In this document: in pieces, positions 14,230-20,941 of the stretch
How positions within the stretch are numbered: the stretch's first letter is position 1
How the letters are laid out: every line of letters begins with the position of its first letter
Assembly: GCA_023128965.1 (NCBI GenBank)
Contig: JAGMCY010000182.1
Location: 1-22,956 of the forward strand
From: Candidatus Aenigmatarchaeota archaeon
GTDB taxonomy: Archaea > Aenigmatarchaeota > Aenigmatarchaeia > QMZP01 > QMZT01
Direction: 5' to 3'
Length of the DNA: 22,956 nucleotides
Made by a program: the position numbers and the translations under genes
The notes under the pieces: generated by a model
What the model saw: only the letters and a program-made list of their open reading frames with translations
Databases searched by the model: none
What the model was told of the DNA's origin: nothing

Positions 14230-16482
14230 ATGGCTGTTTGTGATTACACGTATGATGAGGAGTCGAGGAGGATCAAGATCGATTGCCTTGGATGCGTTTA
14301 CGGGGCATCGGTCGAGGATTACGATACATGCATGGCGATGGTTATAGACAAGATCCTCGCGAACAAGAACGTGAATTCAATCGTTCTGGCAAAAGAGAGA
14401 GAGTACGAATACTCCGGAAAACAGGTGAAGATGCTTATCGAGATAGCGAGGGTGATCGAGGATGTGGTAAGGGAAAAGTTGATTTCGTATTCAACACTCC
14501 GGCCGGAGACCTGCGGGAAGTGTTATCCTGATTTCCCGCAGAAAATGCAGTACATCGCGATAAACCTGCTTCGCAGGGACCCCGTGGGGGCGTATGTCGA
14601 GCTGGTCAGGGAGGGGAGGGAACTCGCGATAAAGATGAAGGACAAGGATCGCTGTCACAGGTGTTACGGGCATTACAAGCAAAACATAGTCGATGTTTTG
14701 AAGGGCAAGCTCGAATCAACGAGGCTCATTCAGGTTGCCAGACCCCATCTCTCCGGATACCACGTGGGTTCAAGAGAACTTTACCGGGAGATATTCACCC
14801 CGAGCGTCCGTCCGAACTTCATGTTGACGAGGTATATGATAACGCCACCTGAAGGAGGGAAATCTGTTGACAGGTACAAGATAGGGGATATACAAGTCGA
14901 AATCTACAGGACCCCGCACTCAGCGAATTATTTCTATCACGTCATCCCGCCGGAATTCGACCTGCCCGAGGAGAAATACGCCGTACTGGATTCTGCGAGG
15001 AGGTACATGGCGACACACCGGCCGAGAACCGCTGAGTTCGTCCGCTCGGAAAGAGTTCGCGAAATCTTCTACAACATAGGAAGGGACATGATACGGGAGG
15101 TCGCGGATAAGATGGGAATCTACCTCTCCTCCAAAGACCTCGAACAGCTGGCGAACATCCTCACGAGATATACGGCAGGTTTGGGGATTCTCGAGGTTCT
15201 CCTTGCCGATGAAAAGCTCCAGGATATCTACATAAATTCCCCCATAGAAAGCCAGCCCGTCCTTGTTTTCCACCAGGATTACCAGGAGTGCAAAACCAAC
15301 CTCATCCCAACAAGGGAAGACGCCGAATCCTGGGCTACACGCTTGAGGATACAGTCGGGAAGGCCGCTTGACGAGGCGAACCCTGTTCTCGACACGGACA
15401 TAAACGTGCCGGGCGGGAAGGCGAGGTTCGCTGTTATAACCAAGGGTCTTTCGCCTCGTGGTTTCGGTTTCGCGATCAGAAGGCACAGGGATAAGCCATG
15501 GACGCTCCCGCTGTTTATAAAGTCGAAAATGCTCAACCCTTTGGCAGCGGGGTTGCTTTCATTCCTGGTGGACGGCTCGGTTTCGATACTCGTGGCCGGC
15601 GGAAGAGGAGCGGGAAAAACAAGCGTTCTAGGGGCGCTGATGCTCGAACTGCTTCCGAAGGTACGGATAGTTTCCATAGAGGACACGCTCGAGCTGCCCA
15701 TAGACAATTTAAGGGACTTGGGCTACAATGTGGAATCCCTTAAATCAAGGTCCGTCATAACAAGGGTTGAATCGGAAATGCCCGCGGAGGAGGTCCTGAG
15801 AACGGCTTTAAGACTCGGTGATTCTGCTTTGATAATAGGGGAGATACGTTCGAAGGAAGCATCCGCCCTCTACGAGGCCATGAGGATCGGGGCGCTTTCG
15901 AACGTGGTGGCTGGAACGATACACGGAGAATCCGCTTACGGGGTTTACGACAGGGTTGTGAACGATCTGGACGTTCCCCCAACGAGCTTCAAGGCGACCG
16001 ATATCATACCGATATGCAAGTCGTTGAGATCGGCCGACGGTCTCCATCGCTTCCGGAGGCTGACGGAGATAACAGAGGTCCGGAAGCACTGGGAAACCAA
16101 CCCGGTCAAGGAAGGGGGCTTCGTGAACCTCATGGAATATTCAGGCAAGGAAGACACGCTGAAACCAACGGACACGTTCGTGAATGGCGAATCGGAAGTG
16201 ATAAACAGGATCTCTTCCTACGTTAAAGAATGGTCCGGGAACTGGGAAGCCGTCTGGGAGAACATAAAACTGCGGGCGAAGATAAAGGAAACGCTTGTGA
16301 AACTCTCGGATAAATTTAAAATGCCTGAACTGATGGAAGCGGATTGGGTTACGCGTTCGAACTCCGAATACCATCTGATTGTGGAGAGGTTGAGGGAGGA
16401 AACAGGCGCTACGGATCCGAAAAGGGTTTTTGGGGAATGGGAGAAGTGGATAAAGGAGAAGCTAAAACAAAGGACTGATTGA
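14230..16482 (+). CDS. Type II/IV secretion (TadA/ArlI/VirB11-like) ATPase
   Basis: A 750-residue motor ATPase for an archaeal type IV pilus-like machine, working at the inner face of the membrane with the TadC-like protein encoded next. Walker A is GGRGAGKTS (K463), the acidic box is SIEDTLELP, Walker B is LIIGEIR (E538), and the His box is GTIHGES (H565). The N-terminal third has a regular set of Cys pairs: C19-C22 (CLGC), C95-C98 (CGKC) and C142-C145 (CHRC); the last two could bind zinc. A TTG at 14224 is in frame, but AAGGT eight bases before ATG 14230 favours the latter. The protein continues about 100 residues past the ATPase core with charged helical text. No pilin or prepilin peptidase is in the window, so the machine's output (adhesion, secretion or motility) is unknown. 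Confidence 0.9.
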   Translation: MAVCDYTYDEESRRIKIDCLGCVYGASVEDYDTCMAMVIDKILANKNVNSIVLAKEREYEYSGKQVKMLIEIARVIEDVVREKLISYSTLRPETCGKCYPDFPQKMQYIAINLLRRDPVGAYVELVREGRELAIKMKDKDRCHRCYGHYKQNIVDVLKGKLESTRLIQVARPHLSGYHVGSRELYREIFTPSVRPNFMLTRYMITPPEGGKSVDRYKIGDIQVEIYRTPHSANYFYHVIPPEFDLPEEKYAVLDSARRYMATHRPRTAEFVRSERVREIFYNIGRDMIREVADKMGIYLSSKDLEQLANILTRYTAGLGILEVLLADEKLQDIYINSPIESQPVLVFHQDYQECKTNLIPTREDAESWATRLRIQSGRPLDEANPVLDTDINVPGGKARFAVITKGLSPRGFGFAIRRHRDKPWTLPLFIKSKMLNPLAAGLLSFLVDGSVSILVAGGRGAGKTSVLGALMLELLPKVRIVSIEDTLELPIDNLRDLGYNVESLKSRSVITRVESEMPAEEVLRTALRLGDSALIIGEIRSKEASALYEAMRIGALSNVVAGTIHGESAYGVYDRVVNDLDVPPTSFKATDIIPICKSLRSADGLHRFRRLTEITEVRKHWETNPVKEGGFVNLMEYSGKEDTLKPTDTFVNGESEVINRISSYVKEWSGNWEAVWENIKLRAKIKETLVKLSDKFKMPELMEADWVTRSNSEYHLIVERLREETGATDPKRVFGEWEKWIKEKLKQRTD

Positions 16483-16512
16483 ATTATTAATGGGCTAGTG
16501 TAATTATTAAAC

Positions 16513-18606
16513 ATGGTCGGTTTTTTTCGGAAGAAAAAAGAGGAGGAAAAGCCTGAGGAACAGACGGGGAGGTACAGGGAATTGTCCTTCCCCCCGGAGA
16601 GATCAAGACCAGCCATAGAATCCAGGGAGTTCAGGCTTTACAAGAAAAAATCGGAAATCCCCCTGAGATGGTTTGAAAGGCTAGCGGGGTTCTCCGGAAA
16701 AATACTCACGGTCAGCCCACCTGATGAGAACACGAAAAAAGAACTGGAAAACTCGATCGCCTTCGCTGGATTGAGGATAACGCCTAAAGACGTTATGTCC
16801 CTGGTCTTTCTCACTATAATATCCTTTGTCGTACTCTCCATAATTCTGGCGGCCGCTGGTATCATCCCGTTTATAGGGATTCTGTTTATCTCCGCCGTGG
16901 GTGTAGGGTTAGGTTACTACTTCCTGAAATATCCTCTAAACCTCATGAAATCCTTCCGTATACAAGCGTCTTCTCAGGTTGTGCTCGCGATCCTTTACAT
17001 GGTCGTGTCAATGAGGGTCACCCCGAACCTCGAGCGGGCCCTTAGGTTTTCCGCAGCCAACATCTCGGGTCCTCTCGCCTGGGACATGCGGAGGCTTTTG
17101 TGGGATATAGAGATGGGCAAATATTATTCCGCATCCTCTGCGATGACAGATTACATATCAAAATGGAAGGCGGAGAATGAGGAATTCGCCGAGGCGTTGA
17201 GACTCATACGTGATTCCAGAACGCACACCGCAGGAAAAGCTGAGGTCATACTGGACGAATCGCTGGACGTCATACTGAACGGAACCAAAACAAGGATGAA
17301 ACACTACGCTCAGGAACTCAGCATGCCTGTGAGCGTTATACACATGATGGGGATTGTTTTGCCAATTCTCGGGAGCATCATGGCACCGATGGCAGCTGTA
17401 TTCCTTTCCGATATAGCGAGACCTGAATATTTCTTCATAGGCTATGATATCGTTCTCCCGCTGTTATTAATCTGGTTCATAAATTCCATCCTCAAGAAGA
17501 GACCTACGACCTTTTCCCAGGTTGACACCTCTGCTCACCCTGACCTGCCTCCCAGAGGGAGCTTCCTGCTGAAATTCGGGGGGAAGAAGGTGGTTGTCCC
17601 GGTTCTGCCCTTCTCCCTTATGATAGGACTTCTGTTCTTACTCCCGCCTGCATTCTTTTTTTCCGAGAGCCCGGAAATCCTCTTATCATCAGCAGGGGAC
17701 CACGATTTCTTCTCCCTGATGATGTCCTTGATGATAATCATTGGGATAGGGTTCGGGATCGCGAGTTATTTCATTCTCTCGAATTTCCAGAGAATCAGGA
17801 TACAGAGAGACGTGCTATCAACCGAAGGCGAGTTCGAACTCGCCCTCTTCCAGCTCGGGAACAGGATATCAGGGGGGATCCCACCGGAGCTCGCCCTTGA
17901 GAAATCGGTTGATGATGTGAAGGATTTGAGCATAGCAGGCCTCTTCACGATCACGTTGAGGAACATGAAGAACCTAGGCATGACCTTCAAGGAAGCCCTC
18001 TTCAACGAGAAATGGGGCGCCATAAAATATTATCCCAGCAAGCTCATAAAGAACATAATGTACATGGTTGTTGACATCGCGGAAAGGGGGACTAAATACG
18101 CTGCCGAAGGGATGCTAACGGTTTCAAAATACCTCCGTAACATACGCGAGACCCAGGAATACATCCGCGAGCTTCTTCAGGAATCCGTGTCCTCCATGAC
18201 CTTCCAGGCGTACCTTTTAACCCCGATGATAACGGGGTTGATAGTCTCCATGGCGCAGGTCATCATAAGGGTCCTGTCAATACTCGGAACGCAACTTCAG
18301 AATTTGAGCGCTGGTACGGAGATGGGAGTGAACATCACGGGCGGTCTGTTGACAGGGACCGGAACCGTTTCCGATGCTGTTTCCCCCGAACTGTTCCAGC
18401 TTATAATAGGGATATACCTGATAGAGATAATAATAATACTCGCGATGTTCCTCACGAAAATTTCCCAAGGAGAGAACAAGGTCCACCAGTGGTACATCGC
18501 TGGGAAAATGCTGATCGTCGCCTTATCCATGTATTTCCTGGTCGCGGTTGGATCAACCCTCATGTTCGGCGAATTAATAACCCAGGCCATTGAAGGCATG
18601 TTATAA
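16513..18606 (+). CDS. Pilus/secretion platform membrane protein (TadC/ArlJ-like) with two T2SSF domains
   Basis: A 697-residue polytopic membrane protein, the usual partner of the ATPase 30 bp upstream. A charged cytoplasmic N terminus (MVGFFRKKKEEEKPEE, to about 90) leads to a membrane helix pair (about 95-140). Then comes a first T2SSF-type cytoplasmic helical domain (about 150-265, ILYMVVSMRVTPNLERALRF) and membrane helices. A linker is followed by more helices (about 365-430) and a second T2SSF-like domain (about 435-560, FELALFQLGNRISGGIPPELAL), with final helices to the C terminus. Two such domains in one chain match archaeal TadC/ArlJ architecture. It anchors the pilus base and transmits motor movement. 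Start at the ATG after TAATTATTAAAC; no good Shine-Dalgarno. Confidence 0.9.
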   Translation: MVGFFRKKKEEEKPEEQTGRYRELSFPPERSRPAIESREFRLYKKKSEIPLRWFERLAGFSGKILTVSPPDENTKKELENSIAFAGLRITPKDVMSLVFLTIISFVVLSIILAAAGIIPFIGILFISAVGVGLGYYFLKYPLNLMKSFRIQASSQVVLAILYMVVSMRVTPNLERALRFSAANISGPLAWDMRRLLWDIEMGKYYSASSAMTDYISKWKAENEEFAEALRLIRDSRTHTAGKAEVILDESLDVILNGTKTRMKHYAQELSMPVSVIHMMGIVLPILGSIMAPMAAVFLSDIARPEYFFIGYDIVLPLLLIWFINSILKKRPTTFSQVDTSAHPDLPPRGSFLLKFGGKKVVVPVLPFSLMIGLLFLLPPAFFFSESPEILLSSAGDHDFFSLMMSLMIIIGIGFGIASYFILSNFQRIRIQRDVLSTEGEFELALFQLGNRISGGIPPELALEKSVDDVKDLSIAGLFTITLRNMKNLGMTFKEALFNEKWGAIKYYPSKLIKNIMYMVVDIAERGTKYAAEGMLTVSKYLRNIRETQEYIRELLQESVSSMTFQAYLLTPMITGLIVSMAQVIIRVLSILGTQLQNLSAGTEMGVNITGGLLTGTGTVSDAVSPELFQLIIGIYLIEIIIILAMFLTKISQGENKVHQWYIAGKMLIVALSMYFLVAVGSTLMFGELITQAIEGML

Positions 18607-18630
18607 CACCACTTCTCCGTTAGAAGAAAG

Positions 18631-18761
18631 GGCCGCAGCCGAGACGTACAGACGGAAAGCTTCCTTTCGGAAGCAAACAGCATTTTCCCATGCTGCCTGT
18701 CATTTGAACTCGGGCTAGGAGCTCCACAAGCTCCTGTGCTAACCACTACACTACTGCGGCC
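18631..18761 (-). tRNA. tRNA-His (GTG), interrupted in the T-loop
   Basis: Minus strand. Acceptor GCCGCAG pairs with CTGCGGC. An encoded extra G(-1) faces discriminator C73, the identity hallmark of tRNA-His. The D-arm is GTGT-AGTGGTTA-GCAC with G18-G19. The anticodon arm is GGAGC-TTGTGGA-GCTCC with anticodon GTG (18725-18727). The T-arm is CCGAG-TTCAAAT-CTCGG, but 58 extra nt separate TTCAAAT from CTCGG. Without them the molecule is a normal 73-nt body including G(-1), with a four-base variable loop and no encoded CCA. A TATA box lies about 27 nt upstream. The tRNA and its identity are strong; removal of the insertion by splicing is inferred. Confidence 0.88.
18644..18701 (-). other. Presumed 58-nt tRNA intron in the T-loop (about position 59/60)
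   Basis: The ends are ambiguous by one base because T occurs at both junctions. The insert folds into two perfect 6-bp hairpins: CAGCAT-GGGAAA-ATGCTG (18678-18695) and GCTTCC-GAAA-GGAAGC (18659-18674, GNRA loop). They are closed by ACAG/CTGT (18697-18700 with 18648-18651). I could not draw a canonical 3-nt bulge/4-bp helix/3-nt bulge at the junctions, so a relaxed motif or a broad-specificity splicing endonuclease would be needed. Confidence 0.7.
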
Positions 18762-18782
18762 ATGGTTTAATATTTATGACAG

Positions 18783-18792
18783 TATTTTATAA
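18783..18792 (-). promoter_or_regulatory. TATA box of the tRNA-His gene
   Basis: Minus-strand TTATAAAATA, centred about 27 nt before the G(-1) of the tRNA. This is the expected archaeal spacing if transcription starts at or just before the mature 5' end. It lies just downstream of the lysS stop. Confidence 0.55.
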
Positions 18793-18807
18793 TGTTTTTA
18801 AAATAAA

Positions 18808-20292
18808 TTACTTCTCTTCGGGTTTCATGAAGGGGAAAAAAATAACGTCGCGGATGGACGGGGAATTTGTGAGTAGCATTACCAAACGGTCCAGCCCCAG
18901 ACCTATGCCCGATGTAGGGGGCATCCCGTATTCTAACGCTCGTATGAAATCTGTGTCCATCCTCTGCGCTTCTTGGTCTCCTTTTTTCAGGTCCTTTTCC
19001 GCCTTCTCCCAGTATTCCCTTAGCTGTTGCGGATCGTTTCCTTCCGAATACGTGTTGACGAGTTCCCATGTATTCACGAAGGTCTCAAACCTCTCCGCTA
19101 TCCTCTCGTCTTTCGCTTTTCTCTTCGCAAGACCTGAAACGTCCGCGGGGAAATCGTATATGTGGATTGGCTGGATTAAATGTTCCTCCACCTTCTCCTC
19201 GAATATCCTGAAAACGATCTCGCCCCACGTCATTCCATCCTCTGTTTCAACGTTAAGTTTTTTCGCGATCTTTTCCGCTCCTTTTACATCCGTTTTTGTC
19301 AGGTCCTCGCCGGTGTACTTCTTTATAGCCTTCAGCATCGACATCCGCCTCCAGGGAGTTTTGAACTCAATGACCTTCCCTTGATAAACTACTTTGGTTT
19401 TTCCCGCCACCTTCTTTACGACATGCTCTATCATCTCCTCCGTGAGGTCCATGCTGTCATTGTAATCCGCGTAAGCACACATGGTCTCCATTAACATGAA
19501 TTCCGGGTTGTGCGTTTTGTCTATGCCCTCGTTCCTGAAATCCTGGGAAAATTCGAAAATGCGCTCGTAACCCCCTACGATCAATCGCTTCAGGTACATC
19601 TCGTTTGCAATCCTCATGTACACCTTCAAATCCAGAGCGTGGAGTTTTGATTCGAAAGGACGTGCGGACGCGCCTCCGTATACGGGCTGGAGGATCGGGG
19701 TCTCCACTTCTATGAATCCTCTCCTGTTCAGGAATTCCCTGATACCCTCTATCGCCTTTCGCCTTTTCTCGAATATTTCCCTGATTTCGGGGTTTATGAG
19801 GAGGTCCACGTATCTTTGCCGGTAGCGGAGTTCCTTGTCCTTCAGGCCGAACCATTCCTTCGGGAGAGGTCGTATGGATTTCGTGAGCAGTTCGAAATCC
19901 CTTACCCATACGCTCAGCTCGCCTTTTTTCGTTCGGCAGACAAAACCCTTCGCTCCTATTATGTCTCCTGTGTTGATCATCTCATCGAAGAACCTGAACT
20001 TCTTTCCTCCGGTTGCTTTCTCCTCTATTATGAGCTGTATCCTCCCTGAAAAATCCTCGAGGTCGGAGAAGACCAGCCTCCCGTGTTTCCTTATCGATCG
20101 TATTCGACCAGCAACCGAAACCTTCGCCTTCGTTCTTTTCGATCCTTTCTTCAGTTTTGAGAATTTCGAAACAATTTCCTTCACATCATGCGTTTTCTCG
20201 TATTTTCGCTTGTAGGGATCATCCGTTTCCCTAAGCTTTTTCAGCTTATCCAACCTCTCCTCAATTTCCGAAAGCGATTCCCTTTCGCTCAT
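18808..20292 (-). CDS. lysS: Lysyl-tRNA synthetase, class II
   Basis: A 494-residue enzyme charging tRNA-Lys. A helical N-terminal segment is followed by an OB-fold anticodon-binding domain (about 58-140, VSVAGRIRSIRKHGRLVF) and the class II catalytic core: motif 1 GFIEVETPILQP (about 192-203), motif 2 FRNEGIDKTHNPEF (253-266) and motif 3 GIGLGLDRLVMLL (462-474). Many archaea use the unrelated class I LysRS, so the class II type is informative about lineage. An ATG four codons earlier (20304) exists, but ATG 20292 overlaps the stop of the preceding gene as ATGA and has GGTGG five bases upstream; I prefer it. It is apparently co-transcribed with the nuclease gene upstream, whose function is unrelated. 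Confidence 0.94.
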   Translation of the reverse strand: MSERESLSEIEERLDKLKKLRETDDPYKRKYEKTHDVKEIVSKFSKLKKGSKRTKAKVSVAGRIRSIRKHGRLVFSDLEDFSGRIQLIIEEKATGGKKFRFFDEMINTGDIIGAKGFVCRTKKGELSVWVRDFELLTKSIRPLPKEWFGLKDKELRYRQRYVDLLINPEIREIFEKRRKAIEGIREFLNRRGFIEVETPILQPVYGGASARPFESKLHALDLKVYMRIANEMYLKRLIVGGYERIFEFSQDFRNEGIDKTHNPEFMLMETMCAYADYNDSMDLTEEMIEHVVKKVAGKTKVVYQGKVIEFKTPWRRMSMLKAIKKYTGEDLTKTDVKGAEKIAKKLNVETEDGMTWGEIVFRIFEEKVEEHLIQPIHIYDFPADVSGLAKRKAKDERIAERFETFVNTWELVNTYSEGNDPQQLREYWEKAEKDLKKGDQEAQRMDTDFIRALEYGMPPTSGIGLGLDRLVMLLTNSPSIRDVIFFPFMKPEEK

Positions 20293-20840
20293 GATTCCAC
20301 CCATATCCTTCCGAAATAACCCTCGAATTCTTTGGCGAGCGATTCCGAATTTATTAAAACGTTCGCTTCGTGGTTCTTGTCGATCGAATAGTAGCTCCAG
20401 TTCGTCGACCCTATAATAACTATTTTTGAATCGATTATAATAAGTTTAGCGTGCGTTGTCACGTCCTTGGAGTCGAACTTTATGTCCACGCCCCTCTCCC
20501 TCAGTATGCCCAGAACCGGCTTCTCGGTCGGTGTTTCATCCGTTATTATTTTCACTCCAACGCCCCTTTCAGATGCGTTTCCGAGGGCGTGAATCAGTAA
20601 ATTGGATGGGCTGTCCGGGTATGAGGGGTAATAGTTAACATTGTACATGAGTATGTGTACCGAAGAATTCGCCGAATCTATGAGGTTTTTAAGCGTGGAG
20701 AAATATTCCCTGTCGTTCAAAGGGATAACCTGGTTTTCCCCTATTTCAGCGGGGGGTTTCGCAGGCAACAGAAAAGAGCCGAGAACAAGCCCGGATAGAA
20801 AAACAAGGATAAAAACCATGAGTTTTGCTAAAGAAGGCAT
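20289..20840 (-). CDS. Membrane-anchored or secreted phospholipase D-like (Nuc-type) protein with one HKD motif
   Basis: A 183-residue protein. Residues 1-25 (MPSLAKLMVFILVFLSGLVL) form a signal peptide or membrane anchor, so the domain faces outward. The PLD-like domain has a single HKD motif, HAKLIIIDSKIVIIGSTNWS: H130, K132, D137, followed by GSTNWS. One motif and small size match the Nuc endonuclease group, which dimerises to make the active site. Activity on DNA, RNA or phospholipid cannot be chosen from sequence alone. The frame extends 65 codons upstream to 21035, but that part crosses the divergent promoter DNA and reads as low-complexity Lys/Phe/Ile text; the chosen ATG begins a proper signal sequence. 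The stop overlaps the lysS start (ATGA), indicating translational coupling. Confidence 0.87.
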   Translation of the reverse strand: MPSLAKLMVFILVFLSGLVLGSFLLPAKPPAEIGENQVIPLNDREYFSTLKNLIDSANSSVHILMYNVNYYPSYPDSPSNLLIHALGNASERGVGVKIITDETPTEKPVLGILRERGVDIKFDSKDVTTHAKLIIIDSKIVIIGSTNWSYYSIDKNHEANVLINSESLAKEFEGYFGRIWVES

Positions 20841-20901
20841 AAAAATAATATAAATCTCGGTCTTAAAAAAATAATTACGAAATATATTAACTAAAAAACA
20901 A

Positions 20902-20911
20902 TATTTATATA
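20902..20911 (+). promoter_or_regulatory. TATA box of the surface protein gene
   Basis: TATTTATATA, about 30-40 nt before the ATG at 20942, in a 101-bp divergent AT-rich spacer. The implied leader is about 10 nt and contains AGAGGGT. Confidence 0.5.
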
Positions 20912-20941
20912 TTGAATTTGAATTTTGGCAAGAGGGTCTCA

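Noticed and set aside
18297..18746. Minus-strand ORF of 149 codons over the tRNA and the TadC gene end
   Set aside because: Shadow of the tRNA gene and of the opposite-strand TadC-like gene; no coding signature.
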